Below, in pieces: positions 1 to 7,751 of a DNA stretch of 43,185 bases (within the stretch, counting starts at the first letter, position 1; each line of letters begins with the position of its first letter). The DNA is from Chloroflexota bacterium (lineage in GTDB: Bacteria; Chloroflexota; Anaerolineae; Promineifilales; Promineifilaceae). The stretch is taken from positions 1 through 43,185 of the forward strand of contig JAAEOP010000423.1 of the NCBI GenBank assembly GCA_024223125.1, written 5' to 3'. The position numbers were made by a program, and so were the translations under genes. The notes under the pieces were generated by a model. That model saw nothing but the letters and a program-made list of their open reading frames with translations. It did no database searches and was not told the origin of the DNA.

Positions 1-121
1 AATTCATTAGGAGGATGGGATGGGTGGGCGAGTTAAACTACTTCGTGGAAGTAAACGTCTATTTCATTGATGACAGTCGGGAATAGTTGCTAATCCACAA
101 GCATCTGCCTACAATCCAGCC
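1..121. other. window edge, no gene supported
   Basis: A short + strand reading frame is open from the left edge to a stop near position 87, so it could be the last codons of an upstream gene, but it is too short to identify. I see no clear promoter or hairpin here. No good ribosome-binding site precedes the gene that starts at 122. Confidence 0.3.
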
Positions 122-1402
122 ATGGCTGATGATGACAAACTCCAGGCAAAACTGCGTCGTTTAGGGGTGGTTAAAGGGGCGCGCCATCTTAAACCAGCGC
201 TGTCTAACCGGGCGCCATTATCACCCTTGCGGCCGTCACGCGCCACACCAATAGAAGCAGTAGAATCACTGGACACGCTGCTGCCGGGCGGCCGTTGGCA
301 AAAAACCACCGCCGGCCAAACCTTCATCCTGGACAAAGTGTATCCGCTCCATTACCAACACGGCCGTCACCCGCTTAACGCCCTCTTGCAATTTTCACCT
401 GGAGAAACGGCCATTATCACCCAGGACAAACGCTTTCACGACCTCGACTTCCGCCACTTCCTCTTCCTGGACACGGAAACGACCGGGTTGGCGGGGGCGG
501 GCACGATTGCCTTCATGGTCGGCGTGGCCTTTTTCGATGGGGACGCCCTCATCGTGCGCCAATATTTTGTGCCTGATTTTGGCGAGGAAGCGGCGATGCT
601 GACTCTGCTAGATAAGCTGCTGGCTGATAAAACGGGATTGGTAACATTCAATGGCCGTACCTTCGACATCCCCTTGCTAGACAACCGTTACCTGATGAAC
701 CGTATGTTGTCCGATTTGCGGGAACGGCCGCATCTCGATTTGCTGGCTCCCGCCCGCCGCTTGTGGCGTACCCGGCTTGGCTCCGTGGCTCTCAGCGCCC
801 TGGAACCGGCCCTGTTAGACGTTCACCGCACCCAGGAAGATGTGCCCGGCTTCCTTATCCCCGGTTTGTACCGTGATTATGTTCGTAGTGGCGACGGCCG
901 TGAAATAGTCCGCGTCTTCTACCACAACCGCATTGATCTCCTCAGCCTGGTCACATTGGCCACCCACACCATCCGCCAATTCCACCAGCCCCAGCTCAGT
1001 GACAATCCAGTAGACCTGTACAGTCTAGGCAAATGGCAAGCTCGCCTGGGTCTTATTCCCGAAGCTGAAAACAACCTCAAACTGGCCGCGCAAGGCGACC
1101 TGCCTTTAGACATCTATCACAAAAATCTATATGAACTGGGCTGGCTGCTCAAACGGCATGATCGCCGTGCCGAAGCCCTCCCCCTGTGGCAACAGATCGC
1201 CGCCACCAGCTTTGATGATGTAACTGCCCACATCGAACTGGCCAAATATTATGAATGGCACACCAAAAACCTGCCGCTGGCCCTGCGCTGGACGGAACAG
1301 GCGTTGACTCTTATTCAGACGTTGCCCCCCACCCAATCCGCCCTCCTGCGAGAAGAACTGGAACACCGCCGCCAACGCCTGCAAAGCAAATTAACAAATT
1401 AA
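122..1402 (+). CDS. YprB-type RNase H-like 3'-5' exonuclease with C-terminal TPR-like repeats
   Basis: A 426-residue protein of the ribonuclease-H-like YprB family, predicted to be a DnaQ-fold (DEDD) exonuclease acting on nucleic acid in the cytoplasm. Three exonuclease motifs are visible: LFLDTETTG (Exo I, about residues 115-123), TFNGRTFDIPLL (Exo II, about 176-187) and YHNRIDLLSL (Exo III, about 267-276). The last 120 residues are helical with TPR-like spacing (LGKWQARLGLIPEAENNL, then two further helical pairs), a usual extension in this family. The ATG at 122 has no obvious Shine-Dalgarno sequence. The next gene starts 5 bases downstream. In related genomes this family often follows a DEAD/DEAH helicase, which would lie outside the window. 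Exonuclease activity is inferred from the motifs; the in vivo substrate is unknown. Confidence 0.85.
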   Translation: MADDDKLQAKLRRLGVVKGARHLKPALSNRAPLSPLRPSRATPIEAVESLDTLLPGGRWQKTTAGQTFILDKVYPLHYQHGRHPLNALLQFSPGETAIITQDKRFHDLDFRHFLFLDTETTGLAGAGTIAFMVGVAFFDGDALIVRQYFVPDFGEEAAMLTLLDKLLADKTGLVTFNGRTFDIPLLDNRYLMNRMLSDLRERPHLDLLAPARRLWRTRLGSVALSALEPALLDVHRTQEDVPGFLIPGLYRDYVRSGDGREIVRVFYHNRIDLLSLVTLATHTIRQFHQPQLSDNPVDLYSLGKWQARLGLIPEAENNLKLAAQGDLPLDIYHKNLYELGWLLKRHDRRAEALPLWQQIAATSFDDVTAHIELAKYYEWHTKNLPLALRWTEQALTLIQTLPPTQSALLREELEHRRQRLQSKLTN

Positions 1403-1407
1403 TCCAA

Positions 1408-2322
1408 ATGACATATAAGTACGATTCTGAGCTGAATATCATTCATCTTCACGCAACTGGTGTTCTTGTTCGAGATGATCCCATTTCTTATTTTCATACC
1501 ATAGCAGAGGATTCTTTTGGCATTGATGTGGCCATAGATAGCGATGTGATTGTTGTGGGGGCGTTTAACGAAGATAGCAATGCGACGGGAGTGAACGGGT
1601 ATCAGACCAATGATCTAGAAGATAATGCAGGAGCGGCTTATCTGTTTGCAGGGGCAAGACAGGAACGTGTTTACCTGCCATTCATCAACAAACCTGCCGC
1701 CGCGCCATCCCCGACCCCTACGCCACCCAACACACCTACGCCTACGCCATCCAACACACCTTCTACCACACCCGATCCCTCCTATCAACCAGGTGACTGC
1801 GTTACAGATGAGGAAGCTCAACTGGTCACCCTCATCAACGATTATCGTAACCAAAACGGTCTACCCAATGTGCCTGTCAGCAAATCGTTGGTGACAGTCG
1901 CGCAATGGCATGTCATTAACCTGGATGAAAATAACCCTGACAGCGGTACAGATCCTAACAGTGGTTTAAGCTGTAATATGCACAGTTGGTCAGACCAACA
2001 TCCCTCGTTGTGGACGCCGGTCTGCTACACCAGCGACCATGCTTATGCTCAGGGAATGTGGTTCAAACCACGCGAAATTAGCGGCAATGTATATACCGGG
2101 TATGGTTATGAAAATGCTTATGGTAGCAGTGGGCAAGCTACGGCCGTAGGCGCTTTCAACGGCTGGCGTAACAGTCCGCCTCACAATGATGTCATTCTTG
2201 AACAAGGTATTTGGAATGGCTACAACTGGCCGGCAATGGGGGTGAGTATTTACGAACATCACGCCGTTCTCTGGTTCGGTGACATTTCTGACCCTCAAGG
2301 ATCATTGAATAATTGCCAATAA
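1408..2322 (+). CDS. chimeric protein: STAS/SpoIIAA-like start, FG-GAP remnant, Pro/Thr linker, CAP (SCP) domain
   Basis: 304 residues from the ATG at 1408. Residues 1-35 (MTYKYDSELNIIHLHATGVL...) resemble the start of small cytosolic SpoIIAA/STAS-like proteins. Residues 36-82 are one FG-GAP beta-propeller repeat (FGIDVAIDSDVIVVGAF, then NAGAAYLF). A VYLPFINK stretch and a (P/T)-rich linker follow. From about 133 there is a CAP/SCP domain with the usual GWRNSPPHNDVIL and MGVSIY...WFGD motifs and two candidate Cys pairs. FG-GAP and CAP domains are normally exported, but this start has no signal peptide or membrane segment. A deletion may therefore have fused the head of one gene to the tail of a secreted-protein gene. 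No Shine-Dalgarno is visible. An upstream in-frame ATG at 1255 would overlap the previous gene by about 150 bases and adds no recognisable domain, so I rejected it. Confidence 0.7.
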   Translation: MTYKYDSELNIIHLHATGVLVRDDPISYFHTIAEDSFGIDVAIDSDVIVVGAFNEDSNATGVNGYQTNDLEDNAGAAYLFAGARQERVYLPFINKPAAAPSPTPTPPNTPTPTPSNTPSTTPDPSYQPGDCVTDEEAQLVTLINDYRNQNGLPNVPVSKSLVTVAQWHVINLDENNPDSGTDPNSGLSCNMHSWSDQHPSLWTPVCYTSDHAYAQGMWFKPREISGNVYTGYGYENAYGSSGQATAVGAFNGWRNSPPHNDVILEQGIWNGYNWPAMGVSIYEHHAVLWFGDISDPQGSLNNCQ

Positions 2323-2386
2323 TGTTGCTAAATAAAACTTCACAATGCTCGTCGTCATTGAGTATTAACAGGTTAGCGGCTTTACA

Positions 2387-2410
2387 CGTACAAATATTAT
2401 GGCTTGTACG
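2387..2410 (+). promoter_or_regulatory. operator-like inverted repeat around a -10 box
   Basis: CGTACAA (2387-2393) and TTGTACG (2404-2410) form a perfect inverted repeat around TATTAT (2395-2400), a plausible -10 box. It lies 24 bases before the antitoxin remnant at 2435. GTACA/TGTAC half-sites are typical of YefM-type antitoxin operators, so this probably was, or still is, the autoregulatory site. Confidence 0.5.
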
Positions 2411-2434
2411 AACCTTACGAAAAGGCGGTGTATT

Positions 2435-2536
2435 ATGAAGACAACTGTATATTCCAGTGACAAAGCCAGGGTGCGCTGGCGGGATGTGATTGATGCGGCC
2501 GTTGCTGGCGAAAACATTATTGAGGGTAAATGCTGA
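2435..2536 (+). pseudogene. truncated Phd/YefM-type antitoxin
   Basis: A 33-codon reading frame begins MKTTVYSSDKARVRWRDVID and continues AAVAGENIIEGKC before a TGA. This matches the first helices of a Phd/YefM antitoxin (start, DKARVRWRDVID helix, then the GENIII turn), which normally runs to 75-90 residues. The rest of the antitoxin and any toxin gene are absent. AAGGCGG upstream is a good ribosome-binding site and the operator-like palindrome is intact, so the short peptide could still be expressed. It is most simply a remnant of a lost toxin-antitoxin pair. DNA binding needs a dimer of longer chains, so function is doubtful. Confidence 0.6.
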
Positions 2537-2609
2537 TTAGGGCACGTTCGCAAAATAAAGGTGTCAGGCTGCGCCTGGAAATTGGCGGACGCGCTAAGGA
2601 CTGCATTTC

Positions 2610-2642
2610 AAGTCCCCGACGTTTTCCAAGCGCCGGGGACTT
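2610..2642. terminator. hairpin between convergent genes
   Basis: AAGTCCCCG (2610-2618) pairs perfectly with CGGGGACTT (2634-2642). It lies between the + strand antitoxin remnant and the end of the - strand antiporter gene. The flank is only moderately T-rich on either strand, so it is a probable rather than certain terminator. Confidence 0.5.
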
Positions 2643-2678
2643 TGACTTTATGTTTATGTACGGCCGCCCCCAAAAACC

Positions 2679-3752
2679 TTACAAGAAAAAGAAGCCAATC
2701 CCCAGAATGGCATACACCGTCAGCAACATAACCCCTTCCAGCCAGTTACTTTCACCATCCAGGGAAACGAACGCAGCCACAAATGCGGCCGCAATCATCG
2801 CCGCCACTTCAAACTGATTAAACTCCAACGGCATGGGGTTGCCCAAAGCCAGACTAATAAAAACCAACAATGGGGCGACGAACAAAGCAATTTGCAAACT
2901 GGAACCAATGGCAATGCTCAAACTCAAATCCATCTTATTCTTAAGCGCAACCTGTACCGCCACCAGATGTTCAGCCACATTGCCCACCAACGGGATTAGG
3001 ATGATGCCCAAGAAAAATTCGCTCAGACCCAACTCTTCCGTCACCGGCTCAACAGCATGAACCAGCGTCTCACTCAAATACACAATAAAGGCCACAGCAA
3101 TAACCAGAATAATAATAGAATGTGTGGTTGTCCAGCCTTCAGTAGCGTGAGCTTCACGAGCCATCGGGTCGCCTTCAGGAGTGGACGAGGTAAACGAATA
3201 AACAATTGACAGCGCATATACTACCAACATCGCTACCGATGCCCCAATGCTTAACCCTTCTACCGCATCAAAATTTGGCTCTAACGACCAGTTAAACAGT
3301 GAGGGGATGCCCAAGGCGACAACGGCCAAAATCAACATGGTGGCATCAATATTGGCGCTCTTGCGGTTAAACTTTTGGATGCCGTTTTTGAGACCGCCCA
3401 ACAATAAGGAAGCCCCCAACACCAGCAAAATGTTCCCTAAAATGGAACCGGTAATAGAGGCTAAAACCAGTGTGATTAACCCGGCTCGCAGCGCAGAAAT
3501 GGAAATGATAAGTTCGGCCGCATTACCCAATGTTGCATTGAGCAAACCGCCCGCGCGCTCACCAACTTTATCTGCTAATTCTTCGGTGGCGTGACCAATC
3601 ATGCCGGCCAGAGGAATAATACCGATGGCGGCCGTGATAAATATAATCAATGGATTCCCATGCGTTAATGCCAGGACAATAGTGACGGGAATAAAAAGGA
3701 CAAGAAGGAGAAGAATTGGCCCCAACCCTACCCAATGCTTAATTGTAGACAT
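2679..3752 (-). CDS. cax: calcium/proton (cation) antiporter, Cax/CaCA family
   Basis: A 357-residue integral membrane protein with about 11 hydrophobic segments. The two alpha-repeats that define the Ca2+/cation antiporter superfamily are clear: GHATEELADKVGERAGGLLN plus GNAAELIISISALRAG in the first half, and GNVAEHLVAVQVALKNK followed by IAIGSSLQIALFVAPLL in the second. The acidic residues of GNAAE and GNVAE are the ion-binding pair in the family. Family members expel Ca2+ from the cytoplasm in exchange for H+. I chose the ATG at 3752 (MSTIKHW...) because GGAGGG lies 6 bases upstream; a longer frame to 3830 has no such site. The gene stands alone, downstream of the small gene at 3848-4216 on the same strand. 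Confidence 0.9.
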   Translation of the reverse strand: MSTIKHWVGLGPILLLLVLFIPVTIVLALTHGNPLIIFITAAIGIIPLAGMIGHATEELADKVGERAGGLLNATLGNAAELIISISALRAGLITLVLASITGSILGNILLVLGASLLLGGLKNGIQKFNRKSANIDATMLILAVVALGIPSLFNWSLEPNFDAVEGLSIGASVAMLVVYALSIVYSFTSSTPEGDPMAREAHATEGWTTTHSIIILVIAVAFIVYLSETLVHAVEPVTEELGLSEFFLGIILIPLVGNVAEHLVAVQVALKNKMDLSLSIAIGSSLQIALFVAPLLVFISLALGNPMPLEFNQFEVAAMIAAAFVAAFVSLDGESNWLEGVMLLTVYAILGIGFFFL

Positions 3753-3782
3753 GAATACCCTCCAGTTACAATATTGAATTAA

Positions 3783-3843
3783 GACCTGCGAGGTTTTTAT
3801 CAGACGTAAATCAATCAAATACTGTGTCAAAACTTCGCAGGTC
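3783..3843. repeat. imperfect 15-bp inverted repeat (GACCTGCGA family)
   Basis: GACCTGCGAGGTTTT (3783-3797) and AAAACTTCGCAGGTC (3829-3843) match as an inverted repeat with one mismatch and a 31-base spacer. It fills the gap between the antiporter and the next upstream gene. It resembles a small dispersed palindromic element, and could also act as a terminator for the gene ending at 3848. Confidence 0.6.
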
Positions 3844-3847
3844 TCGA

Positions 3848-4216
3848 TTATATATCGGGCAGTTCCATTCGGGTATAGCGGGTGAAGAAGTCGTGTTCAC
3901 CGGTTAAGGTAGCCAGACGCATATGCAGGGGACGGTCGTCGGCCGCTTCCCAGGCCACCGTTAATTTGTTGCCGATAAGGTCTACGACCAAAGCCCAATA
4001 ATTGCGGTCATATTCCTCTTTGTCACGTCCTTCACCGGCGCTGGATTCTTGACTGCCAACAAGTAGTTCAGTCAGGCGCACCATGTATTTTTCGGCCACG
4101 TCTATAACTGCCAGCACCTCAGCCTTAAAAACCGCCCGCATATAATCCCCATCCGGCAGCCGCCAGACAAACTGAATGGCGCAAATGTCACCTTTTTGAA
4201 ATGTAGATTGATTCAT
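3848..4216 (-). CDS. small unknown protein
   Basis: 122 residues, no signal peptide and no membrane segment, with a mixed alpha/beta pattern. It starts MNQSTFQKGDICAIQFVWRL and ends in YTRMELPDI. I do not recognise a family. The length, balanced composition and codon use like the neighbours support a real gene. No Shine-Dalgarno is visible before the ATG at 4216, so it may be translated from a leaderless transcript. It lies 95 bases upstream of the antiporter on the same strand and 80 bases downstream of the ABC ATPase gene. Hairpins in both gaps suggest separate transcripts. The KGDICAI start resembles the small beta-barrel openings of nucleic-acid or ligand-binding domains, but this is weak. 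Confidence 0.6.
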   Translation of the reverse strand: MNQSTFQKGDICAIQFVWRLPDGDYMRAVFKAEVLAVIDVAEKYMVRLTELLVGSQESSAGEGRDKEEYDRNYWALVVDLIGNKLTVAWEAADDRPLHMRLATLTGEHDFFTRYTRMELPDI

Positions 4217-4245
4217 AGAGGGATGTAGTGGGGGGGTGGTGGAAA

Positions 4246-4284
4246 GTGGCTGGCGACTGGTGGCTTATACCAACCACCAGCCAC
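4246..4284 (-). terminator. hairpin after the ABC ATPase gene
   Basis: GTGGCTGG (4246-4253) pairs with CCAGCCAC (4277-4284), with a further GGTGG/CCACC inside. It lies 13 bases past the stop of the - strand ABC ATPase gene, where a terminator is expected. The T-run is poor. The same TGGTGG-type words recur at 10931-10974. Confidence 0.45.
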
Positions 4285-4296
4285 TAAATAAACAAT

Positions 4297-5397
4297 TTAA
4301 CGAACAGCCAGTTCCGTCTCTTTATCAAAGACATGCATTTGGTTCATGTCCATCACCAGATCAACTCTGTTGCCGGGGCTGGCTAAAAGGCGGGTATCTA
4401 CCGTAGCGACCAAACTGTTCTTGCCGCTGCTGAGGAACAAATTCAATTCATGCCCCAATAACTCCACGACCTCTACCGTCGCTTCCAGAGAGGCAGCTTC
4501 AATGCCGGGCGGGGCAAAATCGGGCGCATGAACATGTTCTGGACGCATCCCAAAGATTATTTCTTTGCCAACATAGTTATCATAGATGCTCTTTTTATCA
4601 CTGGGCACATTCACACGAAAATCGCCTGCATCTACAATTAATTGTCCTTCTTCACCGACCAGGGTGGCGTCAAAAAAGTTCATACTGGGGCTGCCAATAA
4701 AACCAGCCACAAAGATATTGCCGGGCGTATTGTATAAGTTGCGAGGGCTGTCAATTTGCTGCAACAGACCATCACTCATTACAGCGATACGGTCTCCCAT
4801 GGTCATAGCCTCTACTTGATCATGAGTTACGTAGATGAATGTGGTTCCCAAACGGCGATGCAACTGGCTGATTTCGGCGCGAGCAGATACACGCAGTTTG
4901 GCATCTAAATTTGACAACGGTTCATCCATTAAAAAGACGGCCGGTTCGCGCACAATAGCCCGCCCCACAGCCACACGCTGCCGCTGACCGCCAGACAACG
5001 CTTTTGGCTTACGATCCAGCAAACTAATCAGGCCCAGACTATCGGCCGCTTCTTTTACTCGGCGGTCAATTTCGGCTTTGGGGGTTTTGCGAAGTTTCAA
5101 ACCAAAGGCCATGTTATCATACACACTCATATGCGGATAGAGAGCGTATGATTGGAAGACCATAGCAATATCTCTATCTTTGGGAGGAACATCGTTGACA
5201 ACGCGATCTCCAATGAGGATTTCACCCTGAGAAATTTCTTCCAAACCGGCCAACATTCGTAAGCTGGTAGATTTGCCACAGCCAGAGGGACCAACAAAGA
5301 CAACAAATTCCTTGTCGGTCACTTCCATATTGAGGTCGGTAATAACTTCCACATCACCAAAACTTTTGTACACATTCTGAAAAGTTACACTTGCCAT
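4297..5397 (-). CDS. ugpC: ABC sugar transporter ATPase, MalK/UgpC/MsmK type
   Basis: A 366-residue ATP-binding subunit of a carbohydrate importer. It shows Walker A (GPSGCGKS, about 36-43), the Q-loop ([11 protein letters not shown]), the signature [15 protein letters not shown] (about 134-148), Walker B ([12 protein letters not shown]) and the switch His (VTHDQVEAM). A C-terminal TOBE/regulatory part runs from about 235 ([18 protein letters not shown]). These features place it with MalK, UgpC and MsmX, which energise sugar or glycerol-3-phosphate importers at the membrane. AAGGAG lies 7 bases before the ATG. No permease or binding-protein gene is nearby, so it is an orphan ATPase. One such subunit commonly serves several importers encoded elsewhere, as MsmX does in Bacillus. 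The substrate cannot be told from the sequence. Confidence 0.92.
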   Translation of the reverse strand: MASVTFQNVYKSFGDVEVITDLNMEVTDKEFVVFVGPSGCGKSTSLRMLAGLEEISQGEILIGDRVVNDVPPKDRDIAMVFQSYALYPHMSVYDNMAFGLKLRKTPKAEIDRRVKEAADSLGLISLLDRKPKALSGGQRQRVAVGRAIVREPAVFLMDEPLSNLDAKLRVSARAEISQLHRRLGTTFIYVTHDQVEAMTMGDRIAVMSDGLLQQIDSPRNLYNTPGNIFVAGFIGSPSMNFFDATLVGEEGQLIVDAGDFRVNVPSDKKSIYDNYVGKEIIFGMRPEHVHAPDFAPPGIEAASLEATVEVVELLGHELNLFLSSGKNSLVATVDTRLLASPGNRVDLVMDMNQMHVFDKETELAVR

Positions 5398-5526
5398 TCC
5401 ACACTCCTTGAAGTGATTTTGATTTGTAATCCTGAAATCAGGTAATTATCACAGTTGCATGTTCAACTATAATGAGGGGGATTGGCCTTGTCAAAGTCTT
5501 TGCACAAACTGTCTAATAGCGTGGTG

Positions 5527-5868
5527 TCATTGTTTAGTGCGGGGATTGTAGGTGATGAGTCCATCGAGTACGGCCGTTTCCAACACGCTGTCCGGTAACT
5601 CTTCAGGAATATTATCAGCATACATATTCACCCAATTGGCGACGCTTTGATGATTCACATTTAAGATGCGTGAAATGGTGCGAAGGCTCAAACCTTCCAG
5701 ATAAAGGGTTAAGGCTTGCAGCCGTACCTCATCATCATAGCCATGTTCTTTGGGTGTCGGTGTATAGCGACGGCCGCAACCTTTACAACGATACCGCTGG
5801 CTGCCAGACGGTGTAAATCCATCTTTAATCTGTTTCTTTTGCTGCTGACAATAGGGACACTGGGACAT
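5527..5868 (-). CDS. IS1-like zinc-ribbon/HTH protein, truncated at the transposase core
   Basis: 113 residues from the ATG at 5868 (MSQCPYCQQQ...). The N-terminal zinc ribbon (CPYC...CKGC) and the following helix-turn-helix (LYLEGLSLRTISRILNVNHQSVANWV) match the InsA-like DNA-binding half of IS1-type transposases. In the full enzyme an ETVELDEL-type strand then opens the catalytic domain. Here ETAVLDGL appears and the protein ends about 10 residues later. No other IS parts or ends are visible. It begins 4 bases after the stop of the Ser/Thr kinase gene on the same strand, so the two are probably co-transcribed. It may be a domesticated DNA-binding protein working with the kinase, or a fossil transposase. 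The tight coupling favours the former, but this is inference. Confidence 0.7.
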   Translation of the reverse strand: MSQCPYCQQQKKQIKDGFTPSGSQRYRCKGCGRRYTPTPKEHGYDDEVRLQALTLYLEGLSLRTISRILNVNHQSVANWVNMYADNIPEELPDSVLETAVLDGLITYNPRTKQ

Positions 5869-5872
5869 AACT

Positions 5873-6847
5873 TTACAGGATGGTGAGAATGATCGCCAAA
5901 ATAAACAGGCAAACAACAATTACAATGGCTATGCGATTAACATAAATTGCCCGACCCAGTTCTGATACTTTAGACAAACCGACTTTTTTACCTGGGCGGG
6001 ATTTTATACCAAACAGCGCTTGCCGGAATTCGTTTATGGTAGACGGCCGTTCATCTGGGTGCATCTCCATCGCCCAAAGAATAGCGTCGGAAATATACGG
6101 TGATAATTCCGAATTCAGATCGTCTGGTGATATTAGAATAGCCGGATTCAAAAAACGGGCTTTGGCGTTTGGCGGTGGGGAATCGGTCAGTAAATGATAC
6201 AAGGTAGCTCCCACGGCGTAGATATCTGTGCGGACGTCAGTGTGACCGCTATCGCTACCATATTGCTCCAGAGGTGTGTATAAAGCCGTTCCTCGCCCTT
6301 GTACAACGGTAATAGTACGTACATCATCAGTAGCCATCAGTTTAACCAGGCCAAAATCTACCAATTTAATACGGCCGTCTGGCGTCAGCTTAATATTGGC
6401 CGGTTTAATATCCCGATGCAACACAGGCGGGCTTTGGGTATGCAAATAGTGTAACGCTTCCAATATTTGGCTGGCCCAGGTGCAGACTATTTTTACAGGT
6501 AGTCGGCCGTTATTTTTTTTGAGTCTTTGGCGTAAATCATCACCAGGCACATAATCCATAACTAAGTAATCACGGCCGTTATCACTAAAAAAGTCTGATA
6601 CCTTCGGCAAGCTGGGATGGTCTAATTGGGCCAGAATGCTGGCTTCCTTTAGAAACTGTTCCTGACCTTGCACCTGAATTTTCAGGGAAACATCGGGGTC
6701 TGGCTGCACTTCTTTAATAGCACAGAGACGGCCTGGCAAACGCAAATCCTCCGCCCGGTATACGCTGCCCATACCCCCCTGCCCTACAATGTTGGTCAGC
6801 TTGTAACGTTCGCGTAAAATAGTATTATTAGGCAATGATGAATTCAT
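5873..6847 (-). CDS. membrane-anchored Ser/Thr protein kinase (Hanks type)
   Basis: 324 residues. The kinase domain has the glycine loop (GQGGMGSVY, 22-30), the VAIK-equivalent Lys (CAIKEV, K45), HRDIKPANIKL (144 on) and DFG (164-166), so it should be active. A basic juxtamembrane stretch (KSRPGKKVG) precedes one C-terminal transmembrane helix (about 303-322) with almost nothing after it, so the kinase faces the cytoplasm with no external sensor. The divergent gene at 7018 encodes an FHA-winged-helix protein. FHA domains bind phospho-Thr made by such kinases, so it is the obvious partner. The small IS1-like DNA-binding gene follows 4 bases after the stop. The substrate is not determined. Confidence 0.92.
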   Translation of the reverse strand: MNSSLPNNTILRERYKLTNIVGQGGMGSVYRAEDLRLPGRLCAIKEVQPDPDVSLKIQVQGQEQFLKEASILAQLDHPSLPKVSDFFSDNGRDYLVMDYVPGDDLRQRLKKNNGRLPVKIVCTWASQILEALHYLHTQSPPVLHRDIKPANIKLTPDGRIKLVDFGLVKLMATDDVRTITVVQGRGTALYTPLEQYGSDSGHTDVRTDIYAVGATLYHLLTDSPPPNAKARFLNPAILISPDDLNSELSPYISDAILWAMEMHPDERPSTINEFRQALFGIKSRPGKKVGLSKVSELGRAIYVNRIAIVIVVCLFILAIILTIL

Positions 6848-6915
6848 TTCTCTTTTTGGATTCGTTTAGGCGCTAACAGCGCCAACAACGACAAAACATT
6901 GTCAATAATCAGGAA

Positions 6916-7000
6916 AATAATGAATTGTGAATATTTAACAATTAATTGTGAAGTGAGGATTCATTCACAATTCACAATTAATTGTTCATTATTCATTATT
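6916..7000. repeat. AT-rich palindromic repeat in a divergent promoter region
   Basis: AACAATTAATTGTGAA (6937-6952) and TTCACAATTAATTGTT (6971-6986) are perfect 16-bp inverted arms, flanked by AATAATGAA and its complement. The element sits between the divergent kinase and FHA genes, so it may carry their promoters or an operator. Its word-like make-up also fits a dispersed intergenic repeat. Confidence 0.65.
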
Positions 7001-7017
7001 ACTCAGAGAGGACATGA

Positions 7018-7665
7018 ATGATGAATGAACAACCAGTTTTAGTAGCCAGCGAAGGACAGCTTGCCGGTCAACGGTGGACAATTGACGCTGACGAATTTGT
7101 AGTTGGGCGTGGCGGTGACTGTCATATTGTTTTACCAGAACGTCAAGTGTCGCGTCATCATGTTAAAATTACACGGGATAACGGTCGTTATACCCTACAC
7201 GATCTCACCAGTAAAAACGGTACGCATTTGAATGGAAATCTGGTAGACGGGACGGCCGTGTTACAAGATGGTGATGAGATTTCCATTGCCCTGTGTGTTA
7301 AACTTGTATTCGTGGGCACAGACGCCACCCTTCCCCTGACCTTTGACCCGCCGAAGAAGGAAGGCAACCTGATCATTGATGATGCCCAGCGTGCCGTCTT
7401 CATTCAGGGCAAAGAGTTGAACCCGCCGCTTTCACTAGCCCAATTCCGCTTGCTAGAGCTATTGTATGGGGAAAATGGCGCTGTGGTCAGCCGAGACCGT
7501 ATTGTGGAAGTTGTCTGGCCAGGCACAGACGGTTTTGGAGTTTCTGAACAGGCCATAGATGCTCTAGTCCGCCGCCTACGTGATCGCCTGACCGAATTAG
7601 ACGATTACAATTATATTGTAACGGTGCGTGGTCATGGGTTCCGTTTGGACAATGTACCGCATTAG
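7018..7665 (+). CDS. FHA domain fused to an OmpR-type winged-helix DNA-binding domain
   Basis: 215 residues. The N-terminal FHA domain has all the phospho-Thr-binding motifs: VVGRGGDCHIVL (GR at 30-31), QVSRHHVKI (45-48) and SKNGTHLNG (67-73). From about 125 a winged-helix domain of the OmpR/PhoB C-terminal type follows, with LSLAQFRLLELLYGENGAVV, the SRDRIVEVVWPG turn and EQAIDALVRRLRDRL as recognition helix. Mycobacterial EmbR joins the same two domain types in the opposite order. The protein likely binds a phosphorylated kinase or is itself switched by phosphorylation, and then controls transcription. AGAGAGGA precedes the ATG at 7018; the ATG at 7021 is an alternative. It is divergent from the membrane Ser/Thr kinase gene at 5873-6847, its probable signalling partner (inference). 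Confidence 0.9.
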   Translation: MMNEQPVLVASEGQLAGQRWTIDADEFVVGRGGDCHIVLPERQVSRHHVKITRDNGRYTLHDLTSKNGTHLNGNLVDGTAVLQDGDEISIALCVKLVFVGTDATLPLTFDPPKKEGNLIIDDAQRAVFIQGKELNPPLSLAQFRLLELLYGENGAVVSRDRIVEVVWPGTDGFGVSEQAIDALVRRLRDRLTELDDYNYIVTVRGHGFRLDNVPH

Positions 7666-7667
7666 TT

Positions 7668-7746
7668 CGTGTTCCGTGAGCTGTGTTCCGTATTCCGTGT
7701 TCCGTGTTCCGTGAGCCGTAAACGGATTACAGTTTACAGCTCACGG
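7668..7746. repeat. tandem GTGTTCCGT words and a hairpin between convergent genes
   Basis: From 7668 to 7712 the words GTGTTCCGT and TGTTCCGTATTCCGTG repeat imperfectly. CCGTGAGCCGTAAAC (7709-7723) then pairs with GTTTACAGCTCACGG (7732-7746), with one mismatch. The hairpin lies between the convergent FHA and CpXC genes and could terminate either. The tandem words resemble the short tandem repeats seen in filamentous cyanobacteria. Confidence 0.65.
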
Positions 7747-7751
7747 ATTGA

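Noticed and set aside
1255..1407. Upstream start for the CAP-domain gene
   Set aside because: It overlaps the exonuclease gene by about 150 bases, and the extra residues are a low-complexity antisense-like stretch without a signal peptide.
2530..2817. Open frame on the + strand across the end of the antiporter gene
   Set aside because: It overlaps the terminator hairpin and the coding end of the antiporter gene and shows no domain.
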